The notes: generated by a model not told the origin, from the sequence alone. A stretch of DNA of 64,000 nucleotides from Phragmites australis (GCF_958298935.1 NC_084923.1:32518501-32582500), one strand, 5' to 3'; shown: positions 29,732-41,735, counted from the first letter of the stretch. Program-made: numbers and translations.

Positions 29732-32705
29732 ATGGCGGAGGAGCAGTTCCTCGCCGTCGCGGTGGACGCCGCCAAGAACGCCGGCGAGGTTCCCCTCCTA
29801 CGCACGCCCCCCCTCCCCCGCACTACTCATGGGCATGGATTCTTTCTTTTCCATGTTCTCGAGCCGACTCCTCATGAATTATTGATTTCCTGAGCAGATC
29901 ATTCGCAAGGGATTTTACCAGACCAAGAATGTGGAGCACAAGGGCCAGGTATCTCCTTCCTCGCCTTCTCCTCACCCATCTCGTGGCATGTTGATGCCAT
30001 TGGTTCCCTTCGATTGGAGATTGAGATTTGCCGATTTGGTAATCTATGGTGGCTCGCATTGTTCGTCGGTGGCAGGTGGATTTGGTGACGGAGACGGACA
30101 AGTCCTGCGAGGACCTCATCTTCAACCACCTCCGGGAGTACTTCCCGGACCACAAGTTCATCGGGGAGGAGACGTCTGCGGCGCTCGGCGCCACCGCCGA
30201 TCTCACCGACGAACCCACCTGGATCGTCGACCCCCTCGATGGAACCACAAATTTCGTCCATGGGTAAAGCTCATGTTTCATCCCTATACTAGGTTCTTTC
30301 ATTGTGCATCTTCCCCCTCCGAGATTGTGCTTGCCTTTTGCATTGCAGCTTCCCTTTCGTGTGCGTCTCCATTGGCCTCACCATTGGGAAAATTCCCACG
30401 ATCGGAGTCGTGTACAATCCCATTATGAATGAGGTATTAAATAACACGGCTCTATATTATCTGTGGAGCATCACATTCATGAAAGTATATGTAGAATCAT
30501 TGCCTCTATTATTGTGTAGACCCCAATTCTAAAAAACTGATATATTGTATGCATTGAATTTACAAAAAAGATTTTGAGTCTAAGCTCATGTTGCTTGTTC
30601 CAATCAGCTTTTCACGGCTGTTCGTGGAAAAGGTGCTTTCCTCAATGGCTCTCCTATCAAAGGTATACCTTAATTTGGTTACAATCAATTAAGCAGCATG
30701 TTGATTGTAACACACCTTTTTTCTTTTCCAATTGCCCGTGCTAATTTCAATATGCATGTCTTTCTTGTGCAGCATCATCACAGAACGAGTTGGTGAAGGC
30801 TCTCCTGGTAACAGAGGTACGTGGCACCATCAAGAATTAACTTGTACCATGCACTTTAGACATTGAACCGGAGATAACATCATATTTTGGCTTCAAATTT
30901 GTTTTCTTAGTTGATGATAAATACATGCAGAAACTCTATTGCTGCTAGCTCCTCTTGAGTTTTCATCTGAAAAATGTAGCTGCAAAAAAATCATTACATT
31001 CCAAATCCGTGGTAACTGTCATCTAAATAGCTATGGCTTGTGCTTCAGTCTCCCACCATGGAAAACGTACGGATATTAAAACAGATCAAAGTTGAGGATT
31101 AATCTTGTTGTGATTTAAAAGATTATTATGATCGAGGGAACACTTTGCCGGTTCTTACATCCTCTTATCAGATCCACTGATCAGACTTTTTCGGATTTTC
31201 CTTTTTCAGTTTGACACTTAGACCTGAACCATAAAAATTGCCAGCGCATCATGCTTGCATTGGAACAACTGTTGTTTGGATGGATTAGAATGGGTTAAAC
31301 CTTTTAACTTCCACACTATCATTGCAGCATCATCATGCGTTGATGTGCCCAAGAAAGTTTATTGTCATGTGCTATTGTGTCCATTCAAGTAATTTCTCTT
31401 TCAATCAAATGTAGACCCTTGATGAAGTTTAATCTGGGAATTATAGTTGTGCCCTTGATATAAATATTTGATTGAACAGTTGCTGGGATAAACTAGTTTA
31501 TGGTTGCGTAAAAGATAAAATGAGACAAGGGTTGCAATCCATCTAAACTTGTTGATACAGTCAATATCAGGACATTTTTTTGGGAGGGAAGTTACCCTAG
31601 ATTTTTTTCCGTTTGGGATATTGTTTCATAATTTTGGGTACTCGATTAACGGATGTGTTGCATTTACAACTTTACCCTATCCTTTGAGATTTGTAAACAT
31701 TTTCCATAGAGGGGACTACTGAAGCAGATCCCAACAACTATAGCCATGGGCTGCATTGGGTTTCTTGAAATTGTCCAGGTCCAATGTCATTCCATAAATT
31801 TGAATTGGGGTCCAATGGGCCATGCGCATACATGAATAAGACACATGTCCCATTGGAGGAAATTGTTTCTTGTATGTTCCATCTACATCATTGGGCATGA
31901 TTCATTGATAATTGTAACATGTTTTTTGTTTGACTGGCAAATACTTCTTTGTAGCTGCATATAATGCACCTTCTGAGCTAACTATACTGGAAATGAGAGT
32001 TGTGTATTTAAATATCATGGGGAATTACATCCAGAAATTTTTACTTACAAGAACTTACTGGAAATACTTAACTGATAACATTACCGATTGAGCAGGCTGG
32101 AACCAAGAGAGATAAGTCCACTGTGGATGATACAACCAACAGAATCAACAAGCTACTATACAAGGTAAACCCTGTAAAGTAACATTAGGGGCATCAAACG
32201 TAAATAAAGTTAACACTTCAACGTTCTTAACAGAGTATTCATCTTTTCAGATTAGATCTATACGGATGTGTGGCTCCTTGGCATTAAACATGTGTGGAGT
32301 TGCTTGTGGTAGGCTTGATTTGTGTTACGAAATTGGATTTGGTGGACCCTGGTACGATTAACCAAATTATTGACAGTAATTTCACGAAAAATATCAGCTA
32401 CATGGTCGTCTAAAATTGCTAACTTTTCTCCTCTAGGGATGTTGCTGCTGGAGCTGTGATTCTTCAGGAAGCTGGGGGCCTTGTTTTTGATCCGTATGTC
32501 ATGAAATTTAGTCAAACATACTGATAGCTACATTGTCCATAATTTATCAAATTTTTCGTAATTTGACGAGTGTCTCTGAGTGTGTTTGTACTTCGTTCTG
32601 ATCTGCAGAAGTGGTGGAGAATTTGATTTGATGACGCGAAGGATGGCGGGATCAAATGGCTTGCTAAAGGATCAGTTCATCAAAGAGTTGGGGGATTCAA
32701 GCTGA
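29732..32705 (+). CDS. VTC4: Inositol monophosphatase family: L-galactose-1-phosphate phosphatase / IMPase (267 aa)
   Basis: Ten exons join in frame: 29732-29788, 29898-29948, 30076-30263, 30349-30433, 30608-30662, 30773-30816, 32096-32164, 32251-32351, 32437-32493, 32609-32705. The 267 residues match the usual ~270. Metal and substrate residues are present: GEE at 66-68, the DPLDGT motif at 88-93 within [15 protein letters not shown], and WDVAAG at 217-222. In plants this family (VTC4) is Mg-dependent. It hydrolyses L-galactose 1-phosphate in the Smirnoff-Wheeler ascorbate pathway and also myo-inositol monophosphates. No targeting peptide is visible, suggesting the cytosol. Intron 6 (30817-32095) is the longest. 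The name rests on overall similarity; a sister IMPase is possible. Confidence 0.93.
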
Positions 32706-33490
32706 ATTGACTAGTACTAATATTTATGAATTAGAACAAAAAATAAGAATGCCTTGCCATATCAATAATAATATATTGTCAAGGCAAATTTTCATGTAAT
32801 ACTACATCAGCAACATTGTTTGTGGTACCATCTTGGACACGGTACAATGCACCATTTTTTTGGGGGTCTTTTTTGCTATTTCTTTATGTCGACATGTGGA
32901 TGCTCAGGCTTCAGCAACCGTTCAACTTCCATGGTTTGTCTGGATAGAAGGGGATTAACCCCATCTTATTCAGAGTGGTTATGTCAAGTCCATATATTTC
33001 CCCTAAATTTTGAAGTTTTTTTTGGGTAAAAAGGCTTTTTTTTAATCAGGCCCTGACTTCTAATGAAGCCAGACGAACCAAAGTATTTTGAACGGTTACA
33101 AGAAAATGAAATATCCAAGCAATTCTCCAGAGCTGTGGGCACCCAACACTGCTACTTCTATCGTCTGCGTAACCAAACATTTACAAAGGTTACAATTATC
33201 AAACATAGATTCCATGTCAGCTTATGTTCCTTCTCCTTGGTTCCTTCTTCTGATCCGTCTCTCCGCTGCTCCAGCCACCTCTCCTGCACTATCGTCAGAC
33301 ACAGCTTCCGTGCCTTGTGCCTCCAGTAACAGATGTGCAAGAAAACATAGATATGCCTAGCCCAGCGCACCATCCTAGCCACAAACAAGCACATGAAACC
33401 ATTGTTCTCTTAACATTGCACCATACCCAGGAGTTAAACAACATATTACAAACCAAAGATAAATATCAGAAATATGCCTTTTTTAAAATT
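32706..33490. other. 3' UTR of the phosphatase gene, then intergenic
   Basis: AT-rich sequence with AATAATAATATATT around 32765 just after the stop codon, a plausible poly(A) signal region. Nothing further is recognisable. Confidence 0.4.
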
Positions 33491-33494
33491 GCCC

Positions 33495-33625
33495 TCCTCT
33501 TATCTGGGGCCTTATTTGGAGGCCAGACGGAGGCGTGCGGCACTCGAGGATTGAACCCGGGTGGGCTCGGCTGCTTCCTGCAGCTTTGCCAATCGAGCTC
33601 TGTGCTCATTCGCAGAAAGAAATTT
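33495..33625 (-). repeat. tRNA-derived SINE-like repeat
   Basis: On the minus strand AGCTCGATTGGC (33588-33599) resembles a pol III A box and GGGTTCAATCC (33548-33558) is a good B box, ~30 bp apart as in tRNA-derived SINE heads. The sequence cannot fold as a functional tRNA (no acceptor stem pairing seen). The 3' side ends in an A-rich stretch near 33480-33490. Confidence 0.5.
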
Positions 33626-34106
33626 TTACCTAGGTACAACCTTATTTTCATTGTCAAACTGTAACTTACAATTTTTACGAACAAACCAAAAAGGAATTTT
33701 AAACCCCTCAACTTTATGAACACCTGTACTCCCTATGTACCTGTTCTATCTTCATTTTTCAACTGAATTCAGAAGAGCAACCCATAAATTCATGTAAACC
33801 ATCCCATAGTAGATAAAACCAATTGATCTTGAGACAAATTTTTAAGACTTTTGACGTATGTTCTTTGACGATTTTATAAAGTCCATTTGCAATAACTAAG
33901 ACATTTTACCTGGGTGGTATACTGTTTTTATATGACAATTTTGACCATGATCTGCCTGTGGTAGTGTGAGCGTGGTGTTAAAAAAAAGTGCCGGCTCTCT
34001 GGTGCGGGGAACAAAGCGAGCAAGACGCACGGACCGGATGCTTTTTGTCCGAACCCTGACGCTGCTTCCTCGAGGCATTTAGGATTGTCAAAACAGGAGC
34101 CCATCC
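33626..34106. other. Promoter/5' UTR region of the LOG-like gene
   Basis: AT-rich until about 33980, then GC-rich up to the start codon. No certain TATA box or other motif was recognised. Confidence 0.3.
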
Positions 34107-35519
34107 ATGGAAGCGGCGGCGGCGAGCTCGGTAAGGGCCGGAGTCGCATCGCAGCTGCGTTCCCCGCTCGGATTCAGGGACGGACGCTTTCGCGCTCCCC
34201 CTCTTCGTTGGTGCCTGCGTCCGCCCCGGCCGGCCTCGCGCCTCGTCTACCGCGGGGAAGCCCGTCCCCGCGTCGCCGCTTCCGCTTCTCGCGACCAGCA
34301 GCGGCAGCTGGGGGAGCTCGAGGCGGAGGCGGAGGCGGTCGGCGGGTCGGCCTGGGAGGCCGGGAGGAGCAGCCCCCGCGAGGTCCACCACTTACCACCT
34401 TCCCTCCCCAGCCGTCTCCAATCCCAGCTCGTTCGTGACCATCGTTTGAGTTGATTTGGTTGGCTGTGCAGGTGAGGGAGGAGATGGCGCGGTGCTTCGA
34501 CCTCGTCCGCCGCCTCGGCAGGGGTGCCGTCTACCTCGGCTCCTCCAGGGTGCCGCCCACCCACCCGCACTACCACCGCACCGCCGAGCTCGCAAGAGAG
34601 GCAAGTAGTATGCAAGCTTCACCAACCCAGCCTTGAACTGATATGCATTCCTCGCATTCTTTTCTTTCACCAGCGCACTGTCAACAAATCTATATAGAGA
34701 CAAAACATGGTATCGAATTGGATTAGAACTAGCTGCAGATCAGGGCAATTGTTATGGCACAATATAGCCTTGTGCGTTTACATGGAAAAAAAAACTCTGG
34801 AACAACTTGTGCTGAGCCTGTCTTTGCATTACAACAGATAGCTCGGCTGCTGGACTGCACCACATGGACCGGAGCCGGTCCCGGGCTCATGGATGCCGCC
34901 ATCCAAGGCGCTCTTGGGGCAGACAAGCCTGTCGGCGGCTTCAAGATTGCCAAGGAGGCAGGCGAATGGACAACCTCAAGCTTCCATCCTTACCTGCCCC
35001 CGGAGACCTATCTCACCTGCAGGTAGCTGAATCCTGACGATGCAAACATAAGATTGAGCTCTAGTGGGTGCCATCTTGTACAAATGCAAATCACTCCGTG
35101 TTAAACTGAATTTTAGGTTCTTCTCGGCAAGGAAGCATGGACTGGTGGATGCTGTAGTGCGGAGCAACCCTACGGACCGAACTGTCGTGGTTGCATTACC
35201 GGGAGGGATAGGGACGTTGGACGAGTTGTTTGAGATATTGGCGCTGATTCAACTGGAGAGGATTGGTTCGGCGCTCCCGGTCCCGTTCTTGCTTCTCAAC
35301 TACGATTCTTATTACTCCAAGTTGCTGGACTTTCTGAGTGACTGCCAGGAGTGGGGCACGGTTTCTCCTGGCGAAGTGGCGTCACTGTGGAAGGTTTGTG
35401 ATGGGAATTATGAAGCTTTGGAGTACTTGGCAGAGTTCTACAATGTACCTGCTGCGGGAAGAAATTACCATTTATCACCACAGCTGAAGCAGCAAAGAAT
35501 TTCATACGCCACAAGCTGA
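34107..35519 (+). CDS. LOG-like SLOG-fold protein (putative cytokinin-riboside-monophosphate phosphoribohydrolase family, 330 aa)
   Basis: Four exons: 34107-34382, 34472-34600, 34838-35022, 35117-35519, giving 330 residues in one frame. The Rossmann-like LOG signature PGGIGTLDE lies at 225-233. The Arg-Lys pair that precedes it in LOG enzymes is present at 202-203 (FFSARKHGLVDAV), and WTGAGPGLMDAA lies in exon 3. Canonical LOGs (~210-240 aa) release active cytokinin bases from their riboside 5'-monophosphates. This protein is longer, with an Arg/Ala/Ser-rich N-terminus of about 60 residues that looks like a plastid transit peptide, and a C-terminal extension. It belongs to the divergent group once labelled lysine decarboxylase-like; cytokinin activity is inferred, not shown. 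Intron 2 uses a GC donor (34601-34602). Confidence 0.85.
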
Positions 35520-36265
35520 TGGCACAAGCTCTTCAGAAGATTCCTTGCCCCCCCCCCCCCCCTCCTTTTGTGGGTAGCACATCACAATCGCACCAATTTT
35601 CGCACTACTCAATTCTCCCCGTGGAGATGTTCTCAAGGCATTCGATTAGCAATGGAAAGGAGAAATAACACTTTTGACAACAGACGCATGTTGTACATTT
35701 GCATTTTAGACTGTTTAACAGCGGAGGTGATGAATGCAATCAAATGATGTTTAAATCTTGCAGTATATTTTTTTGTTGAGTTACACATATACGGGCAATG
35801 AACTAATTTTGAGTATCAGTACAAAGAAATATGCACAGCAATTGTTCTACAAATATGCACAGCAATTGATATAATTATTTCGACTCATGAAAGATGAATG
35901 ATGTGATTGTGACTCGTTATTTTAAATTTTCATTTCACGGCCGAAGCAAGATGTGTTATCAAATGGTTTCTTGTCCAGTTTACACATTCGATTGTTCTGT
36001 TCATCATGTTCAGTTGTTCCGTGCACCAAACATCAAAGAGCACAAGAAGTTAAGGCCCGGTATGATGCCTCCAGACTTTGGGTCTGTGACTTGTGGTGTT
36101 TCAACAAAACCAAGGCGGCAATAACCTGAGATTATAAGGAGTGCATAATAGGGTCCAGATTGTCCAAGTAAGGATAACCAGCTGGATAAGGACCTGTTTT
36201 GTTAAATGCCTGCGCAATATTGCTAGCGCAAGTGTGTGCTTCAGAGCCGGCTTAGCGAGCGTAAG
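35520..36265. other. 3' UTR of the LOG-like gene and intergenic sequence
   Basis: Contains a C homopolymer of about 14-17 nt near 35550-35566 and a short duplicated block (TATGCACAGCAATTG twice, about 35830-35870). Otherwise AT-rich without recognisable content. Confidence 0.35.
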
Positions 36266-37877
36266 GATGGGTGATGCCTAAAAGAGGTAAATTAGGATCA
36301 CTCAAAATTGATGCTCAAAACCAAAAGATACATCTATTTTAGTTTTAATCTAAATGTACTCTAGATTTATCTAGCGTTTCTACTCTATCTAAACAAAGTT
36401 TTACAACATAGAAACCAAACTTAACAACTACACATGGCAATTCTAGAAAACGTAAACACGGAATAATAAGTGCAAGACATAAGTGGAGAATATAAAGGTA
36501 GTGAGAATGCAAACACTCGATATGACTACTTTTCCTATGATATCGGTGAATTGCCGTTCACCCCTAGTTCATGTTGGAGCCTCTCGTAAGGGCCAAGCTA
36601 CCTGGTCATAACTCCGTGGATAACCGTTAGAGCTCTCTACTCGCAAATGGGTCTCCTACTAGCTCTCTCCTAGATGCTCACCACCGTCTTCACATGGTCG
36701 AGCTTCGCCACTCTGGCTCGGGTCACTCCTCCCACTTACAAAGTTTGCGATCGCTCCACAACCTTCTCAGATGGTCTCATAAGACAAGATTGCTGGTAAG
36801 CCATTTAGGTCCTGGCAAGTACTAAGAATAACAAGTTGGATCACTCACTTGATCCAACCATAGGCTAATTAACAAGTTGGATCACTCACTTGATCCAACC
36901 ATAGGCTAATTATTTAGTTAGATGCATGCTAAGCCTAAACTAGCACCAATCAAGTCTTTAATTTTGTGCTAATTGCTTTGGTCTTCAACGTGCTCAACTT
37001 TGGTGGCTTAACTGCTCTCAAATATATATGTATACTCCTGAGCTCAAGCATCCTCAAATGGCTGAGTGCGGGGGTATATTTATAGCCCCAACTCACAAAA
37101 CAGTTGTTGCTCTCGGTCCTAGAAATATGTGAACACAGGATAATCCGGTGAGCACATTTTCCTTAGCACCGAAACATCTAGTGAGTGAAACAGAAACTAG
37201 TCATTAGAGTACATTTCCACATCATCGGATCATCCGATGGTTTTCAATATTCATCACCAACTCCAAGCCAAGCAACTTCTCTGCACAATCCTTCCAGTGA
37301 ATCCTCTGGTGTGCGCATTGGAACAACCGATGAGTGTACTTTTCATCTTCCAGTGAGAACAGAGGATCATCTGATGAATGTTGGCGCTTGGAATTCTTCA
37401 CTTCATCTCTCTGAAAACTTGTTTCGGTGTAACCTTCTAGTGCACATTGAAACTTCCAATAAACCTTCTTGTGTTCACATCAAATCATCCGGTGAGTGTA
37501 ATGCGACAAAGAATTTGTGCAATTCAATCAACTTTGTCCCGTCTTCGATGACTTTTCTTCCTTGATGTCTTGGGTCTTCCTCTGGTCTATTAGGACTAGC
37601 CAAGTCTAGTATGCATCACTACTAGGTAACTAACCTAAAGACACTAGATTAAACTAATGAACCCAAACCTCTCTTTATAGTACGGTCAAAGAAAACAAAC
37701 CTATCTACATAACATCATGATCACTTGTCTAAACAATATGTCCTTATATCTTCATGTAGCTCTTCTTTGACCTTGAATTGCAACATTTTTGATGTGTTTG
37801 ATACCCCAAGCACACCACATAGCATTCATGAGATTAAACCTTATATACTCACAAACAAAGTTTGCCTCATTGACTAT
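36266..37877 (-). repeat. Grass Copia (SIRE-like) LTR, split by the Tat insertion
   Basis: Read on the minus strand it looks like a large grass Copia LTR: TGTTTTGGTGATTAATATCA start, and repeated ATC(C/G)GGTG-type motifs including the near palindrome CATCGGATCATCCGATG at 37223-37239. Its 5' end lies across the Tat element at about 51036-51057, and the split point has the target duplication ACTAT on each side. No internal coding region adjoins it, so it may be a solo LTR. Outer edges are approximate. Confidence 0.45.
36830..36911. repeat. Perfect 41-bp tandem duplication
   Basis: Units 36830-36870 and 36871-36911 are identical, starting AACAAGTTGGATCACTCACT. They lie inside the Copia-type LTR, so this is a recent local duplication in old repeat sequence. 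Confidence 0.9.
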
Positions 37878-38540
37878 TGTTGGTGAAATAAAATGTCTTC
37901 CACAAATAAAGTGCCGCGAGAACCAACTCACAAGAGTGGTTCAAGCTTGGAGGAGAAGTGGAGAGAATATAAGTGCCTAAAGTTCTCAGGGAAAAATCTG
38001 TGTCCTTTGGCTTGGTGGCCAAGGGTCAATATTTATACTGATATTCAAAGTGTAAATGTACAAACGTGACCATATAAGGCCGGTAGACATACAAGTTCTT
38101 TTTTGTACAGCAAGGCATAGGGACAACCCTGTAAATCATTACTACAGCTAGTGAGGCGGTTGTCCCAGCGGCTAGTCATCTATTCTGGTGCCGCACTGCA
38201 CCAGCGTGTCAGGCGGCCACCACTTGCACCAGCGTGTCAGGTGGCCACCACTTGCACCAGCGTGTCAGGTGGCCACCACTTGCACCAGCATGTCAGGTGG
38301 CCACCACTTGATGGGTATTAAATGTCGGTCACTTCACTGCAAGTGGGGGGCTGCGAGCCCCCTCCTGGTTGAACTTTCTGAAGGATCGATGGCTCTGGGA
38401 GTCTGAAGGGCTTCGAAGGCATGGCCTCCGGGACCCCTCTGGAGCCATGGAGTCCTAAAGGGGTCCTGAGCCTAATGGTCCTCGGGTCTAGACCAGCAGA
38501 GCAAAGGGGCGTCGGGGGTCCTTGATGGTGACCCCCAACA
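37878..38540 (-). repeat. 3' LTR of the Tat element (663 bp)
   Basis: Direct repeat of 50478-51030 with TG...CA ends. It carries four 28-bp tandem units (38199-38310) where the other LTR has about two, and a further ~55 bp around 38125-38180 missing from the partner. The polypurine tract on the minus strand lies just right of 38540 (GAGGGGATG). Confidence 0.9.
38199..38310. repeat. 28-bp tandem repeat, four copies, in the LTR
   Basis: Units 38199-38226, 38227-38254, 38255-38282 and 38283-38310, each starting CACCAGC(G/A)TGTCAGG; only one to two differences between units. Confidence 0.9.
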
Positions 38541-39233
38541 ACATCCCCTCATGAGGATGGCTAACAGTGCGGCCATCCCCGCTGTACTCGAGCAGGGCTT
38601 CCGACGACCATTGGCTTTGTGGTCATGGGCCCTTAGCCTTCTGATGGTATTGAACTGGGAAGTGCCGGTCCAGCGGTTAGGCATAGTGCCTAACATCACC
38701 TGTGAGAGAGAACATTACACACAACCTACGGTTAGTGATGTAGCTGCATCTGGCTGGTCGATAGTGGGACGCTTGACGCTTTGGTATTGGAGGGTCATAG
38801 AGAGCGGTTTCGCTTCCTGGTGATAGTGGGGAAAGGATAGGATAGAACGTGCGCTCGCACCCCGAGGCGGAAAAAACTCTTCCTTGGGTGCATAAAGGTG
38901 GGAGTCATGGCCGGTTGGTGTCCTCATCCGACACTCTCACCTCTTTTCCCTTTCTTTTGTCAGCGTGCTTGCTAGCCACTGCGCCTCCGCTTTTCATCAT
39001 CGCCGAGCACTCCTCGAGGTAATCCCAGGGGTGTCATGACTCGCTCTAGCGCATGCCATAGATCCGGACCCCCGCCGGGGTGGGGCCACGCGACATCTGG
39101 GGACCAGGTCGCCATGCCAGCTGGAGCTGTGGTTCCCCCACAGCTTTTTGGGCCACCGCCAGTTGTGGAACTCTGTCACACCAGCAAGAAGCACCCTAGG
39201 TAGACCAGCGTGCTAGGGGAGTCGACCGTTACC

Positions 39234-40673
39234 ATGGCTGATCTTGACCAGATGGTCGAGGAGGGGAAGATCCCCTCTAGGTCGGTGGCTTGCCCTTTGG
39301 TTGGCGAGGCGATCTTGGCCCCATGGAGTCATGAAGTGGTGGTCTTTGAGGCCTTCTTCGACCCGGGGCTCGGGTTCCCGGCCGCGCCGCTTCTCGAATG
39401 GGTGCTCCGCTACTTCTATGTGGAGTTCCCTCAACTCTCAGCCAACGCCATTGCCCGCCTGGCCATGTTTGAATGGGCCATGCAGGCAGAGGGCCGTGAG
39501 GGTCGGGCGGAGCTATTCATGGCTATCCATGAAGCAAGTTGCTAGCCAAAGGTTCAGACAGAGGGCTCAGAGACGAAGGCACTCAATTTTGGTAGTGTGA
39601 ACTTCCAGCTCCGGCCAGAATACCAAAATGTGTTCCCGACGAAGGCCATCAATAATAGGTGGTACACCGTATGGACGGAGGGGTGGTCCTATTATGATGT
39701 AGGCTTAGGATCTCCCCTCCATTATACTAGCTCGGTCATTCAGTATGTCTGGAGCCTGGTGGTGGATGTCCTCGAGGCTCAGTTGCTTTTGAGGGTGGCA
39801 CTCCTTCAGAGGGTGGTCCAGAAGATGAGCATGTGTGACCTCACAGAGGAGTTCACGATGCTACGCATCCGGTCTCTTTAGGTGGGCTGGTACCACATCT
39901 TCGAACAAGGTGGGGAAGGTGAGCCGAACATGTATTCTGGACCCACCACAAGTTCCAGTGAGTCTTCTTCATCATCTAGCTTCAAATCTACAAACTTGAG
40001 ACACCTTTTTCTTTCAAAGAGTTGCCTCCCGTTGAACCGAGTGGCCGAGGTGATGGAGAAATTCCTGGGCCAGCATTCTGTCATGAAGCGGGGCCAGCGC
40101 ATGGATCTGGTGGGAAGTTGGGAGCAATATAACCGGATCTGCTCCGGCCTCGGTCCGGTGGCTCCGGCGAAGCCCTGGGCCATGGGAAAGCGTGGTCACG
40201 CCACAGGCTCTACAACTTCGATGATTCTGTGCCATGCTCAGACTTTGCCTAGCCCCATGGGCTCGTGTGGCAGCTTGGTAGCTGAGTCATCTGAGGCCGT
40301 GTCAGATGGGACGAAAAGCCAGAGGCGTGTATCAGATGCTGGGTTCGTGGGCGGTGCTGCCGAGGATGAGGCCCAGTACGGGGAACATGACACTAGGGGG
40401 GCTATGGCCCCTCCAGTCCTGACCGATTGTGGCCAGATTGGAGGAGGGAGCGAGGCGTCCCTGGGCAACTCTACGGCATGGGATCTTGTTGATCCCTTTG
40501 CTGGAGTGGACGTTACAAACCCCGCGAATGTGGTGGCTCGAGGCGTAGGCAAGACCTTTGCTGGCACCCCTTTTGTTATCTCGATGCTCTGGTGCTTGAG
40601 GATTCTGGCCTTCGTATTTCTTCTGGTACTCAAAGGCATTCGAGTTGGAGCTGGCCTCTGCCTTCTCTCCTGA
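39234..40673 (+). pseudogene. Antisense ORF (aORF) of the Tat element, N-terminal and middle parts
   Basis: On the strand opposite to gag-pol, one frame runs from ATG 39234 (MADLDQMVEEGK) to 40673. It is interrupted only by stops at 39543-39545 and 39879-39881; the three open segments are in the same phase, about 480 codons. The N-terminal part (WSHEVVVFEAFFDPGLGFP, then LSANAIARLAMFEWAM) resembles the plant family annotated as 'putative gypsy type transposon' (Transposase_28), found as the antisense ORF of grass Tat elements. The middle is Ser-rich and acidic. The function of this family is unknown; a role in nuclear or chromatin steps has only been speculated. The C-terminal part continues in other frames to about 41735. 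Confidence 0.7.
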
Positions 40674-41735
40674 GGCCTTCCCACCCTCAGAGGGCTTGAT
40701 GACTATTCCATTGGCGCCCCCGACTGCCACTCCAGAAGTGGATGTTTTGGCACCTCAGGGCCTTGCATTGGGCCAAGGTCTGGACCTTGTGGCTGGTACG
40801 TGGGGAGCCAGACTCTTTACAGTGAGCACCCTTGCGCCCTCAGGGTGGAGCTTTGGTTTCGAGGCTCTGACCCTGAACGACTTCACTCTCCACCTGAAGG
40901 CGTCGAGTATTTTTGCTTTGGCCTCGTCGCTCTTGAGGAGCAGAGAGATTGAAGCATCCCTTACTCGAAGGCCCCTAGAGGAGGTGGTGGTGCGTCTAAA
41001 GGTGGCGGCCTGGCATGTATGTTTTAGCAGGTAGGTCTTTTTTATCCCTGGTCCTTGGACTGTCATCTCATCCGTCCTTTCCCGCATCTCACAACAACTA
41101 TTGCTAGTGAAGGCACTGAGGAGCTCATAGCGCCAGGCCCTCGCAGCAGCCCAAGGCACCACACGATAAGAAGTGGCGACTCTCTGAAGCACCCTGGAGG
41201 AGGCCATGAAGCACACAGATTCAGTGGAGGGTCGTCTGTAGTATGATATGGTGCACCGGTAGCCCATGAAGGGTTCCCTAAAGGAGGAGGCAGCGCGATG
41301 GGAGCATGTGGAGGCTTCCCTGCTAGAGGAGACGACGTGACGAGAGCGCACGGAGGCCGCAACCCTGGAGGCTACTAAAGCCCATCGGGTCGTAGTGGAG
41401 GATATAAATGAGGCCAATGTGGCCCATGTGGCTGTCGAATGTGACGCCCAGGACCTTCGGATAGCGGCGGCCACAGTTCAACAAGAGCGGAGGGTGGCAT
41501 GGGTGGTGGAGGAAGTTCGGCGAGCGGAGCGCTAAGGGTTGGCTGAGCCGCCACAAGAGGCCACCCGTGCTGTAGATAGTGCTCTGACCAGCCTCGAGGC
41601 AAAGGTCCCACCATTGCTCTCTGGCCCAAATGTCCTAGTTCGGACGCTCCATTGGCTTCGGTCCATGGCAGGGGTGATGTGCAACGCTACCGAGGTCTAT
41701 GCTGGCTCGAGTGTTCCGGTGGTGTTGACGCTTTA
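40674..41735 (+). pseudogene. Continuation of the antisense ORF: linker and coiled-coil region
   Basis: After a frame change near 40650 the plus strand stays largely open (40645-41034). At about 41270-41735 it encodes a charged Ala/Glu/Arg-rich segment (WVVEEVRRAER, PPQEATRAVDSALTSLEAK) with heptad character, broken by two or three stops. A C-terminal coiled coil is usual for this antisense ORF family. Frames on the minus strand here are shadows of composition. Confidence 0.5.

Noticed and set aside
33541..33600. Possible tRNA gene on the minus strand
   Set aside because: A and B boxes are present, but no acceptor stem or proper cloverleaf; better explained as a SINE head.
35550..35566. C homopolymer (and the G homopolymer near 42147)
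   Set aside because: Likely simple-sequence slippage or sequencing uncertainty; no structural feature around them.
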